From: an uncultured Muribaculaceae bacterium
Lineage (GTDB): Bacteria; Bacteroidota; Bacteroidia; Bacteroidales; Muribaculaceae
Direction: 5' to 3'
Length of the DNA stretch: 64,000 nt
Assembly (NCBI GenBank): GCA_910588245.1
Contig: CAJUQP010000007.1
Location: 43,382-107,381, forward strand
Shown here: positions 24,241 through 30,930 of the stretch, piece after piece
Position numbering within the stretch: position 1 is the stretch's first letter
How the letters are laid out: each line of letters starts with the position of its first letter
The notes under the pieces: generated by a model
Databases searched by the model: none
Told to the model about the DNA's origin: nothing
Seen by the model: the letters and a program-made list of their open reading frames with translations, nothing else
Program-made: the position numbers and the translations under genes

Positions 24241-24318
24241 AAAAAAGCCACCTTGCGGTGGCTACCCTTCGGCACCGGGTGCCCTTGCGGACACTCGGCA
24301 ACATTTAATCCTCAGTTG
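24241..24318 (-). ncRNA. Candidate small RNA B with intrinsic terminator
   Basis: Reading leftward from a good promoter (24325-24356), about 78 bases follow with two GCAA tetraloop hairpins. The first is GTGTCC-GCAA-GGGCAC; the second is AGCCACC-GCAA-GGTGGCT, followed by six T at 24246-24241. The RNA ends at the stop of the nuclease-domain gene, with which it converges. A short ORF (ATG TTG CCG, with GAGGATTAA just upstream) also exists, so a tiny peptide cannot be excluded. I do not recognise a known RNA family. Confidence 0.5.
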
Positions 24319-24324
24319 GCATCG

Positions 24325-24356
24325 CAAAAGTAATAATTATTTTTGACCATGCCAAA
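24325..24356 (-). promoter_or_regulatory. Promoter for small RNA B
   Basis: On the minus strand TTTG (24356-24353), 20 bases, then TACTTTTG (24332-24325), a close fit to the Bacteroidales consensus. It is part of a direct repeat with 24422-24453. Confidence 0.6.
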
Positions 24357-24367
24357 ATTTAAGGAAT

Positions 24368-24415
24368 AAAAAATCCCCGCCCACAAGCCGATTCAGCCTA
24401 TATGTGGATGCAGGG
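24368..24415 (-). ncRNA. Candidate small RNA A, a single long hairpin with T-run
   Basis: Downstream of the second promoter copy, about 48 bases fold as TCCC..CCACA, loop, TGTGG..GGGA, then six T (24373-24368). It ends before the promoter of RNA B, so the two form tandem independent units. Confidence 0.45.
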
Positions 24416-24421
24416 AGTATG

Positions 24422-24453
24422 CAAAAGTAATATTTATTTTTGACCGCAGCAAA
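24422..24453 (-). promoter_or_regulatory. Promoter for small RNA A (direct repeat of the RNA B promoter)
   Basis: TTTG (24453-24450), 20 bases, TACTTTTG (24429-24422) on the minus strand. With the copy at 24325-24356 it forms an imperfect direct repeat of about 35 bases spaced 97 apart. The plus strand of each copy also reads TATTTTTG, a possible rightward -7 box; the second copy lies just before gene 24457. Confidence 0.55.
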
Positions 24454-24456
24454 ATT

Positions 24457-25080
24457 ATGGATATAAAAGATTTCGCAAATTATATGAATTCAATGCGCGG
24501 CAAGTTCGACTCCATTATGCGCCGCGAGATGCCCGGCATTGTCGGGCGTATGGCCAAGGATCACTTCCAGGACAATTTCCGGAAGGGGGGCTTTGTCAAC
24601 GGCGGCCTGCATCCGTGGCCAACCACACGGAGACAATCTTCCGGCGGTTCCGGAGCCGCCGCCAAATACGGCCCGCTGCTCTCCAGACGAAACCATCTCT
24701 TCAGATCCATAAACTATACCCCGGCCGACTATCGGGTGCGCGTGTCAAACGAGTTGCGCTATGCACCTATACACAACTGGGGCGGCATTGTAAATCCTAC
24801 CGTCACAGACCGCATGCGCCGCTTCGCATGGTATATGTTCTATAAGTCCTCAGGAATGTCTAAAAAAGCCGCCACAGGGCAAAAGAAACGCAAAAAAGTC
24901 GGTTCTGCGAAGGGGCAGGAGAATCCTCAGGCGCAATTCTGGAAACGACTCGCGCTGACAAAGAAAACAAAGCTGCAGGTCAGGATCCCGCAGCGTCAGT
25001 TCTGGGGCGAGAGCTCAGAGCTCACGTCGGGCATAGCGGAGCGGGTTGAAAACGAAATTCGTAAAATTTTAAACTCATAG
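24457..25080 (+). CDS. Phage virion morphogenesis protein (Mu gpG-like)
   Basis: A 207-residue protein starting MDIKDFANYMNSMRGKFDSI. It has the family pattern of a helical N-terminus, AKDHFQDNFRKGGFVNGGLH with PWP, LLSRRNHLFRSINYTPADYR, then ELRYAPIHNWGG and a C-terminal PQRQFWGESSEL. In Mu, gpG acts in tail completion and head-tail joining. It follows the head gene in the rightward late operon after the small-RNA gap and is followed five bases later by the next tail-completion gene. Confidence 0.75.
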   Translation: MDIKDFANYMNSMRGKFDSIMRREMPGIVGRMAKDHFQDNFRKGGFVNGGLHPWPTTRRQSSGGSGAAAKYGPLLSRRNHLFRSINYTPADYRVRVSNELRYAPIHNWGGIVNPTVTDRMRRFAWYMFYKSSGMSKKAATGQKKRKKVGSAKGQENPQAQFWKRLALTKKTKLQVRIPQRQFWGESSELTSGIAERVENEIRKILNS

Positions 25081-25084
25081 AATC

Positions 25085-25522
25085 ATGGATGAAATTCTTA
25101 TCAACATCATGGAGCGTATAGCGGCGAAAATGCCGGAGCTTTCCATGCTCGACGAAGACTACGGCCAGCTTGAGATGTCGGCAGAAGACGACAGCTATCC
25201 TGTCACATTCCCCTGTGTTCTGGTCGGCAATATTGAGGCTGACTGGCGCGACCAGGGACTCGGATGCCAGAAGGGCGCGGCCCTGGTGACTGTGCGCCTC
25301 GCCATCGACTGCTACGACGACACCCATTACTCCTCCGGGACCTACGACCGTGTCCGCGAGAGGCGTCAGTCAGACCTCAGGCTCTACAAGGCACTGAATC
25401 GCTTCAAGAGCGCCCAGTGCGCCACTCCTCTTGTGCGCGTAAAAAGCCGGGACTATACACTGCCCGGCTTTATAAAGGTTTTCGAGACCACCTTCTCCTT
25501 TACGATTAACGACAGGCTATAG
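25085..25522 (+). CDS. Tail completion/terminator-like protein
   Basis: A 145-residue protein starting MDEILINIMERIAAKMPELS. The segments DDSYPVTFPCVLVGNIEADW and AALVTVRLAIDCYDDTHYSS, with an ending RDYTLPGFIKVFETTFSFTI, resemble small tail-terminator or minor tail proteins found after gpG in Bacteroidales Mu-like phages. It is the last gene of the rightward late operon. Its stop overlaps the stop of the convergent gene 25517-25786 by six bases. Confidence 0.55.
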   Translation: MDEILINIMERIAAKMPELSMLDEDYGQLEMSAEDDSYPVTFPCVLVGNIEADWRDQGLGCQKGAALVTVRLAIDCYDDTHYSSGTYDRVRERRQSDLRLYKALNRFKSAQCATPLVRVKSRDYTLPGFIKVFETTFSFTINDRL

Positions 25523-25786
25523 TTCCGGGAACAGGGTGAGCTGTGAGGCTGTGAGACGCGGGCTCTTGACCTTTGGCAACGGCTGGAGCCCGTTCAGTCG
25601 GTCCTGGCGCGCCATCTTCCGGATAATAGACATTATCCTCTCCTCGGATATAAAGAATTCCCGCTCCGAAAGTATCTTCAGAGCGTCATCGAAACGGAGA
25701 CGCTGTTTCTCCGTCCAATAGTAGTATCTGCGGCACAATGCTGCGTCCCTGAGCCTGATTAGATCTTTGTCTCTGCCTTTTCCCAT
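25517..25786 (-). CDS. Small basic/helical phage protein, unknown
   Basis: An 89-residue protein. I choose ATG 25786 (MGKGRDKDLIRLRDAALCRR) because a TTG-started longer version would begin inside the -7 box. It is rich in Arg and Tyr (RRYYYWTEKQRLRFDDALKI) with a helical C-terminal half ending LTASQLTLFPEL. It has its own promoter, TAACTTTG at 25812-25805, and is cut off from the upstream early operon by the terminator at 25838-25870. I do not recognise a function; a DNA-binding regulator is possible. Confidence 0.6.
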   Translation of the reverse strand: MGKGRDKDLIRLRDAALCRRYYYWTEKQRLRFDDALKILSEREFFISEERIMSIIRKMARQDRLNGLQPLPKVKSPRLTASQLTLFPEL

Positions 25787-25804
25787 GTCCCTGTCTCTGT
25801 TTTG

Positions 25805-25812
25805 CAAAGTTA
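25805..25812 (-). promoter_or_regulatory. -7 box TAACTTTG for gene 25517-25786
   Basis: Exact TAnnTTTG on the minus strand, about 19 bases before the ATG. No clear -33 TTTG is present, so an activator may be needed. Confidence 0.5.
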
Positions 25813-25837
25813 ATTATTTTTCAGGTTTGTTCATAAA

Positions 25838-25870
25838 AAAGCGGCGTAAAACTTGGTTCCACGCCGCTTT
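25838..25870 (-). terminator. Intrinsic terminator of the leftward early operon
   Basis: Ten-base perfect arms AAAGCGGCGT and ACGCCGCTTT around a 13-base loop, followed on the minus strand by a T-run. It lies 19 bases after the stop of 25889-26113. Confidence 0.75.
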
Positions 25871-25888
25871 CTATTTTACAATTAATCC

Positions 25889-26113
25889 TCAGATCGTTTC
25901 ATAGAGGTCTATGCCGTAGCAATCTTTAAGCACCGCCTCCTGCAGCATAAGCAGATTGAGGATTCCTGCCTCCTCATAACCCGAGATAGTGCCTTCGGCC
26001 TTCATTGATATGGCCATCCATCTCAAAGATTCGATCACGGTTGCCAGCATTCCTTTTCCATATCCGTCCTGTATTAGCTTTGTTATCGCCGGTATCTTTC
26101 TTGAACCTTCCAT
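25889..26113 (-). CDS. Small phage protein, unknown
   Basis: A 74-residue helical protein starting MEGSRKIPAITKLIQDGYGK and ending EAVLKDCYGIDLYETI. It starts two bases after the antirepressor stop and is the last gene before the early-operon terminator. I do not recognise the family. Its end shares the bases CTGAGGATTAA with the 5' part of small RNA B, which may be chance or a trace of common origin. Confidence 0.5.
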   Translation of the reverse strand: MEGSRKIPAITKLIQDGYGKGMLATVIESLRWMAISMKAEGTISGYEEAGILNLLMLQEAVLKDCYGIDLYETI

Positions 26114-26115
26114 TT

Positions 26116-26814
26116 TTAGACCTCCTTTCCGTCAAAATCCAACGTCGGCAGCGTGTAGCCCCGCATCTTTTGGCTGGCGCAAAGCAGAAGCCTGACTCCA
26201 AGTTCCTTTACAAACCAGCCCGGATTAGGCACTCCGTAAAGCCACATCTTCCTTGCCAGCACATGCTTCGCGTTGAGACGCCTGACGCTTTGGCTGCTTT
26301 CTGTCCGAGCCCCGATGCAAGAGTGGATATCGTTAAGCGAATACCACTTCTCGCCGCCGACTTCCACTACCCGGACTTCTCCGTCTTGAAAATTCACCAC
26401 CTTGTAAGGGACATCCCGCACGTCAAGATAATCCTTGGTCCCTTTCCTGATGCCATAATAGCCTTTTTTGCGGATGCTCGGAAGCACCTCGTCAAATATC
26501 CATTCCTCGAATATCTCCGCTATCGGCAATTTGCAGTTGACAATCAGACGATACATGTTGCCCTCATTGATATACTTTATCCTCTGAATGCCACCGTCTG
26601 TAAGGGTGTCGCAAAACGCGACCCCCTTCTCGTTGCAATGCTTCCTGATCGCATCCCTCGGATTGGAATAGCCTAATATTTCGGCTATATCATTAGCCAG
26701 GAACCAAGGTTCCCCATTGATCAGACGAGAACGCACAAGCGAGTTCTCCCGGTTGAAGTTGAATACTTCAATCTCACCTACGTCGGTAGGCCTTTCTGAA
26801 TTTTTGTTTGACAT
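26116..26814 (-). CDS. Bro-N domain antirepressor-like protein
   Basis: A 232-residue protein. I choose ATG 26814 (MSNKNSERPTDVGEIEVFNF) because the upstream extension runs into the structured RNA. Residues about 15-110 match the Bro-N domain: NGEPWFLANDIAEILGYSNP, DAIRKHCNEKGVAFCDTLTD, YINEGNMYRLIVNCKLPIAE, then FEEWIFDEVLPSIRKKGYY. The C-terminal half has another DNA-contact-like region (GGEKWYSLNDIHSCIGARTE). Bro-N proteins are phage antirepressors or regulators. A structured RNA with a T-run stands 34 bases upstream, so expression may be attenuated. Confidence 0.75.
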   Translation of the reverse strand: MSNKNSERPTDVGEIEVFNFNRENSLVRSRLINGEPWFLANDIAEILGYSNPRDAIRKHCNEKGVAFCDTLTDGGIQRIKYINEGNMYRLIVNCKLPIAEIFEEWIFDEVLPSIRKKGYYGIRKGTKDYLDVRDVPYKVVNFQDGEVRVVEVGGEKWYSLNDIHSCIGARTESSQSVRRLNAKHVLARKMWLYGVPNPGWFVKELGVRLLLCASQKMRGYTLPTLDFDGKEV

Positions 26815-26847
26815 ACTGTTATTAATTAGAGCATTTGTGTAGGCATG

Positions 26848-26939
26848 AAAAAGACGGTACCTACTTCCCGTCGCTCTAAATCCTAACAGTTGGACTTGCA
26901 TAGGCCATTACAGCCCATGCACGGGGTTGGATACCGTCT
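26848..26939 (-). ncRNA. Structured RNA with terminator in the antirepressor leader
   Basis: On the minus strand GACGGTATCC (from 26939) pairs with GGTACCGTC (26860-26852), followed by five T. Inside, CCCGT pairs with ACGGG. Nested within that, GCATGGGC pairs with GCCTATGC (one G-U) around TGTAATG. This makes a closed multi-helix RNA of about 90 bases ending in a T-run, placed between an upstream terminator and the Bro-N gene. It could be an attenuator, a free small RNA or a riboswitch-like leader. No known class is recognised. Confidence 0.5.
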
Positions 26940-26960
26940 ATATGCTATGCCTGCGGACAT

Positions 26961-26982
26961 AAAAAATGCCCGCGCGGTGCAT
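26961..26982 (-). terminator. Terminator upstream of the structured RNA
   Basis: On the minus strand ATGC-ACCGCGCGG-GCAT followed by six T. A second hairpin, GACAG-CGAGTC-CTGTC (27000-26985), precedes it. It may stop readthrough from gene 27098-27310. Confidence 0.5.
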
Positions 26983-27013
26983 CGGACAGGACTCGCTGTC
27001 TCAACTGTTTTAA

Positions 27014-27034
27014 AATTTAGAGCACCGCTAAATT
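27014..27034. promoter_or_regulatory. Small palindrome, possible operator
   Basis: AATTTAG, seven bases, CTAAATT in the gap between 26961 and 27098. Nothing else is clear in that gap apart from the terminator. Confidence 0.3.
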
Positions 27035-27097
27035 ACGACATTTATTTGAGAATCGGGCTCTCTTGCACGATTTTTTTACATTTTTAACACTCTATGT

Positions 27098-27310
27098 CTA
27101 TCTCGGCTTGTACGGTCTGATGTCAAGCGTCAGCTCGCAGCTCACTGTCACACGGCCGCTTCCCTCGCACTGGAGGCATCTGACGCGCTCTCCGGGCTCG
27201 TCGCCCTCCACCCAGCCTCTTCCCCTGCACGCCTGGCAGAGCGCCACTTTCGGCGGTCTCTTTATCTCTCTTATCATATCTCCAAATTTTTTAGCGTTAA
27301 AATGCTGCAC
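27098..27310 (-). CDS. Small CXXCXGXG zinc-binding protein (DnaJ-type motif)
   Basis: A 70-residue protein starting MQHFNAKKFGDMIREIKRPP. It has two Cys pairs, CQACRGRGW and CLQCEGSGR, separated by 20 residues, the CXXCXGXG repeat of DnaJ-type zinc domains. A single such pair of repeats should bind one zinc. Small proteins of this kind are common in the early region of Bacteroidales Mu-like phages (from memory). Function unknown; a chaperone-like or nucleic-acid-binding role is possible. Confidence 0.6.
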   Translation of the reverse strand: MQHFNAKKFGDMIREIKRPPKVALCQACRGRGWVEGDEPGERVRCLQCEGSGRVTVSCELTLDIRPYKPR

Positions 27311-27345
27311 GCAGTTTGCAATTCCACTGCACGCTGCGTGCAGTG
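27305..27345. repeat. Two related palindromes around CTGCACGCAG
   Basis: CTGCACGCAG at 27305-27314, and a 21-base perfect palindrome at 27325-27345 with arms CACTGCACGC and GCGTGCAGTG around one T. The second is followed by CTTTTTT on the plus strand. It lies just after the stop of 27351-28061. It could be a paired operator or an RNA hairpin. Confidence 0.5.
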
Positions 27346-27350
27346 CTTTT

Positions 27351-28061
27351 TTATCCCTTATCGTTCATCGTCTCGTCGACGTCATTCATCGTCTCGTCAA
27401 CGTCGGTCATGCTCAGCGGTATCGACGTCCACGCACCCCGGCTGTTCTTCCTCTCGGCCCGGATGTAGCGCTTCGTCACTGTCGGCTGGTAGCTCTCCTC
27501 GATGATCTTCACGCCCTCCATGAAGCGCTCGTTGCCGGTCTCCTCGGCCATCTTCCGGAGCTGCAGCACGCGGCTCGCCTTGATGTTGCCGCTCTGGTCC
27601 TTGCTCAGCAGTCTCATGATCGCGCCGACCATCGCCCTTGTGTCGTCATCCTTCGCAAGGCTCTCGATGTATTCCTTCACCATCGCGATACCGTCCTCCA
27701 CTGTGTCGCGGTAACCGTCCACGGTATTCACTCCGAGGGTCAGGCGGTATTTGCTGTCGCTCGTGGTGAACGTGTGGCTCCTCTGGTCGTCGACCGAGGT
27801 CCCGAAAAGCTCTCCCTTCATCCCCAGGATCGTCTGGAAATTCTCGTATACGCTCCTTTTCACGGTCCTGATGTCGCGGCTCAGCGTCTCCAGCTCCTCG
27901 ATGGCCTGCGCCACCTCCGAGTCAACAAGCTGTCCGTAGGTCTCCCTGGCGGCTTTCTTGGCCTCCTCGCGCTGCCTGCGCGCCCTCTCGGCCTTGAATT
28001 CCTCATACTCGCGGCGCTCCTCGGCCGTCATCTCCACTCTCTCCATTGTCTCTGTCTCCAT
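27351..28061 (-). CDS. DUF3164-like phage protein
   Basis: A 236-residue protein. I choose ATG 28061 (METETMERVEMTAEERREYE) because the longer version overlaps the upstream gene. The N-terminus is a charged coiled coil. The centre, SDSKYRLTLGVNTVDGYRDT, and the C-terminal TVTKRYIRAERKNSRGAWTS-IPLSM match DUF3164 proteins of Mu-like phages (KRYIRF...G.W..IPL). Function unknown; in Mu relatives it lies in the early region near replication genes. The end carries a tandem repeat DVDETMNDVDETMND, reflected in the DNA as a 24-base repeat. Confidence 0.65.
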   Translation of the reverse strand: METETMERVEMTAEERREYEEFKAERARRQREEAKKAARETYGQLVDSEVAQAIEELETLSRDIRTVKRSVYENFQTILGMKGELFGTSVDDQRSHTFTTSDSKYRLTLGVNTVDGYRDTVEDGIAMVKEYIESLAKDDDTRAMVGAIMRLLSKDQSGNIKASRVLQLRKMAEETGNERFMEGVKIIEESYQPTVTKRYIRAERKNSRGAWTSIPLSMTDVDETMNDVDETMNDKG

Positions 28062-28111
28062 AATTTTATGATTTGTATTATTTATAATCACTAATTTCTC
28101 ATTGCTGATTG

Positions 28112-28303
28112 TCACTCGTTCCACTCCCTGATATCCATCTCGAATTCCACCCGCGCGGCCTCCGATTCAGCCCAGGAGGAGAGATCCCGCATCATCTCCA
28201 CATATTCCTCGTCCGGAAGATCCACCGCGAGAAGGCTGATTTCTTTCTTATATCTCCTGATTTCATCTCTCATGTCCATGATCATTAATTGCTCATCTCT
28301 CAT
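28112..28303 (-). CDS. Small acidic coiled-coil protein, unknown
   Basis: A 63-residue protein starting MRDEQLMIMDMRDEIRRYKK with a helical, acidic make-up (DEEYVEMMRDLSSWAESEAA). It lies in the early operon between the GemA-like and DUF3164-like genes. The flanking gaps carry a TTTCTCATTGCT[AG]ATT repeat (28095-28111 and 28318-28333). No family recognised. Confidence 0.45.
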   Translation of the reverse strand: MRDEQLMIMDMRDEIRRYKKEISLLAVDLPDEEYVEMMRDLSSWAESEAARVEFEMDIREWNE

Positions 28304-28326
28304 ACCTCATTACTGGTTTCTCATTG

Positions 28327-28785
28327 CTAATTAATCCCGGCTCCTCCGGTCGGAAGGATGTTGATCACCACAGGCTGCCTCCCCGGCTCCCGGCGTTCCC
28401 AGCCTTTTTTCTTCATCACCCTCAGCCTCGTGGCCAGATCCTTCAGCTCCTCTATGTCGAGTTTAGCGAAAGGCTTCCCGGCGATCCGCGCCTGCTGGCA
28501 GAATCCGTTGATCCGTCCCCAGTCCGTGGTGTCGACGCCGAGCTCCTGCATCAGCTTGAGGGCAGCGCTCCGGCGGTGCCTCAGCTCCTCGCGCGTCCCG
28601 CCCATGCGCTCCACGCCCGAGCAGAGCTCTCCATATTCCTTCATCGTCATCTCCCTCAGGCTGTCGGTCCTTCCTCCCGTGTACTGCAGCACGAGCTGCC
28701 GTCTGGTCTCCTCCGGATCCCCATACACCGCGAGCTGCCTGAACGCCACAAAAAACCTCCCGAAATGCTTCACCTTACTTTCCAT
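28327..28785 (-). CDS. GemA-like regulatory protein (Mu gp16-type)
   Basis: A 152-residue protein starting MESKVKHFGRFFVAFRQLAV. The helical N-terminus with RRQLVLQYTGGRTDSLREMT followed by MKEYGELCSGVERM resembles the GemA/DUF1018-type domain, which has T..TSL.ELT..E...L. The later part (DWGRINGFCQQARIAGKPFA) fits Bacteroidales versions. In Mu, GemA alters host DNA supercoiling and gene expression. It lies downstream of the transposition genes, as in Mu. The match is from memory of the pattern, so moderate. Confidence 0.5.
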   Translation of the reverse strand: MESKVKHFGRFFVAFRQLAVYGDPEETRRQLVLQYTGGRTDSLREMTMKEYGELCSGVERMGGTREELRHRRSAALKLMQELGVDTTDWGRINGFCQQARIAGKPFAKLDIEELKDLATRLRVMKKKGWERREPGRQPVVINILPTGGAGIN

Positions 28786-28786
28786 A

Positions 28787-29011
28787 TCATCTGCAAGTTT
28801 TATTGGCTAATTCCACATTAACGGCACCCCAGTATTTGTCAAGCCACATCCTGGCCTCATCTATCTTGGTCCTTACCATGGCGGAATCTCTTGTAACCTC
28901 AATTTCTGCCATCATATCAAGATTGCGATACGCGGTATCAAGCACCCGTTTTGTATTGCCGCATTGTGCATCAAGAGTCTTAAGCTCTTCTATTCTATTT
29001 TTCTTTGCCAT
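28787..29011 (-). CDS. Small helical phage protein, unknown
   Basis: A 74-residue protein starting MAKKNRIEELKTLDAQCGNT, mostly helical (RTKIDEARMWLDKYWGAVNV). It lies one base before the GemA-like gene, so the two are co-translated. The gap before it carries CTTTAAC heptamer repeats. Function unknown. Confidence 0.5.
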   Translation of the reverse strand: MAKKNRIEELKTLDAQCGNTKRVLDTAYRNLDMMAEIEVTRDSAMVRTKIDEARMWLDKYWGAVNVELANKTCR

Positions 29012-29045
29012 ATTCTTTAACCTTTAACCTTTAATTCTTTAACCT
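29012..29045. repeat. CTTTAAC (GTTAAAG) heptamer repeats inside the prophage
   Basis: Several CTTTAAC units between two early genes, the same heptamer found in host gaps at 39256-39311 and 63957-64000. Confidence 0.6.
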
Positions 29046-29669
29046 TCAAACATTATTCGTCGACTTGATCACTCCGTCTTCCCATATCGTATAGGGCTTG
29101 CTCTCATCTCCTGAGAAGCGTCCCTGGCAATATGCCTTGTAGCCCACGACCCGGATCTTCACCCCGGCCTTATACTTGAGCCTTGCGGCAGCCTTACCCA
29201 TCGGGGCGCCCTTATACTCCTGCGAGATATAGATCCAGCCTTTTCTTGGGAATTTCTCCCTCAGTGCGACTGCCTGTTCATAGGTCAGCCCGCTCTCCTG
29301 GAAGCTGTCGATGATCACGAATTTCGGGCCCTTCGGTTTCGACAGGCGCTCCATAAGGTCCTCGAAGCTGTCCTCGGTTATGATTCTGAACCGTCCCTGC
29401 TTCTCTGTCATGCGCTCCCTCTGGATCCTCTTCTTGAACGAATCGCCGACTCCCTCCTCATAGCTGCCGTAAAGGACTCGGCCGTATTTTGTCAGTTCCC
29501 GTGCGAGCTGCATCACGAAACTGCTCTTCCCGCTTGCTGAGGCGCCGGAGATGAACCAGAGCTCATTGTACTGGATATTTCCGAATGATTCCCTCCATTC
29601 CCCTTCCCATGGGATTTCCTGATTTTTCCGTCCCATCACATCTTTTGGACTGTATGCTTTTTTCGCCAT
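29046..29669 (-). CDS. RecA/DnaB-fold ATPase
   Basis: A 207-residue protein. Walker A is GASASGKS at residues 42-49, Walker B is KFVIIDSFQE near 113-122, and a sensor-like segment KGWIYISQEYKGAPMGKAAA follows. The compact size and RecA-like order resemble RadA/DnaB-type ATPase domains without accessory parts. In the early operon between the MuB-like ATPase and GemA-like genes it may act in replication or recombination of phage DNA. The exact partner is not evident. Confidence 0.7.
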   Translation of the reverse strand: MAKKAYSPKDVMGRKNQEIPWEGEWRESFGNIQYNELWFISGASASGKSSFVMQLARELTKYGRVLYGSYEEGVGDSFKKRIQRERMTEKQGRFRIITEDSFEDLMERLSKPKGPKFVIIDSFQESGLTYEQAVALREKFPRKGWIYISQEYKGAPMGKAAARLKYKAGVKIRVVGYKAYCQGRFSGDESKPYTIWEDGVIKSTNNV

Positions 29670-29710
29670 TTTTTATTATTTTTGCGCTATGGTTACACTT
29701 CATCTCACAG

Positions 29711-30028
29711 TTACACTTCATTCCAACCGATCCGACAGTAGTCAGACTCAGAAAGGTCTGAAAAATTTCGCCCGTTATTTCCGGGGTCAATGTTGCCACG
29801 ATATCCTTTCTGATGAATTTTGGTCGGAATCACTTTTTGTATATTATCCTGATGAAAGCGCCGAGTGTGCTGGGATTCATTACGCCGGATTGACTCTAAC
29901 TCTTCGTCGACCCTGCAAATCGCCTCATAGAGCGATGCTCTTAGCGCAGATAGTCTCTGCATACGCTCAAGTATGCGACGGGATTTATCCACCTCTGTCT
30001 GTTGATTGCGAAATAGTGTCTTTTTCAT
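29711..30028 (-). CDS. Small early phage protein, unknown
   Basis: A 105-residue protein starting MKKTLFRNQQTEVDKSRRIL. The N-terminal 60 residues are helical with heptad-like Leu (LERMQRLSALRASLYEAICR). The C-terminus is polar and Asn/Gly-rich. The stop lies in a short direct repeat ATGAAGTGTAAC that recurs 19 bases later (29688-29718). It follows the MuB-like gene by four bases. No function recognised. Confidence 0.5.
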   Translation of the reverse strand: MKKTLFRNQQTEVDKSRRILERMQRLSALRASLYEAICRVDEELESIRRNESQHTRRFHQDNIQKVIPTKIHQKGYRGNIDPGNNGRNFSDLSESDYCRIGWNEV

Positions 30029-30032
30029 AATT

Positions 30033-30905
30033 TCATTGCCTTTTAAGTTTCTCGATTTCTGTATATACCCGGCGGAGACCCCCGCCGCTCTTGCGTGCTA
30101 TGGTCGCGGGATCAACCCCCTCCGGCACATTCACTTTCGCCACTATCCGCGCCTGCTCGATCAAGAACCGCTGGCGCTCCTTGCCATCCTTCGGCACAAC
30201 GGAACTGTATCTGTCGCCATAGCGGCTCAACATCTCCGTGTAGCCCACCTTCCGGCACTCTATCGAGCGGTTTATCTTCTCCTTCAGACCGTCGGCACCC
30301 ATCATATACCATGCGCAGCACCTCTCGGTGGCGTTCCAGAGAGCCTTGAGCTCTAAGAATGCCTCATACTGCAGGTCGCCTGCCTCGTCGAGAATGATAA
30401 GGGGGCACTCTATCGAGCGCAGGTAGAACACAAGGTCCTCGTAAACGTCGGCATACCTGCCTTTGCTGTCTACACCGAATTCCGAGGCTATCTTACGCAC
30501 GAGCTTCAGCTTGGTTTTCACCTGCGAGCAGTCTATATAGACCGCGTTAGGATGGGTCTTTACATAGTGCCGTGCAGTATAGGTCTTTCCTATGTTGGGA
30601 AGGTCGCACATGATCGCGCTCAGGCCTCCGCTCTGGCAGGTCTCGAGCTGCGCGCTGATATACTCGAAAGTCGGCGTCCTCGCGGCCTTCCATTCCATCT
30701 CCCCGCGCAGGCTCACGCCGAGTTTACGGGCTATGCTGATCCAGTTGGCGTCACTCAATACGCGGTCGGTCTGGCCGTTCTTTACCGAGCTGTACACCGA
30801 GGTCGTAATGCCGAGAGAGGCGGCATGTTTCGCGTCGCTCGGATAGTTTGCGCGGTTCGTCTTGACCGCCTCGAGTATCCTTTGTCTGATCTCTGTTGTA
30901 ATCAT
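30033..30905 (-). CDS. MuB-like transposition ATPase
   Basis: A 290-residue AAA+ ATPase. The N-terminal 75 residues form a helix-turn-helix (SLGITTSVYSSVKNGQTDRV). The P-loop region reads IMCDLPNIGKTYTA (residues about 98-111); it has GKT but lacks the first Gly of a standard Walker A. Walker B is CPLIILDEAGDL near 167-178. It lies 25 bases after the transposase gene, the A-B order of Mu. MuB-type proteins capture target DNA, stimulate the transposase and give target immunity. Confidence 0.85.
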   Translation of the reverse strand: MITTEIRQRILEAVKTNRANYPSDAKHAASLGITTSVYSSVKNGQTDRVLSDANWISIARKLGVSLRGEMEWKAARTPTFEYISAQLETCQSGGLSAIMCDLPNIGKTYTARHYVKTHPNAVYIDCSQVKTKLKLVRKIASEFGVDSKGRYADVYEDLVFYLRSIECPLIILDEAGDLQYEAFLELKALWNATERCCAWYMMGADGLKEKINRSIECRKVGYTEMLSRYGDRYSSVVPKDGKERQRFLIEQARIVAKVNVPEGVDPATIARKSGGGLRRVYTEIEKLKRQ

Positions 30906-30930
30906 ATTCTAACAGTGTTTTAATTTCGTT

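Noticed and set aside
27063..28094. A 343-codon rightward frame opposite the DUF3164-like and CXXC genes
   Set aside because: It runs through two leftward genes with recognised motifs and has no promoter or natural protein character.
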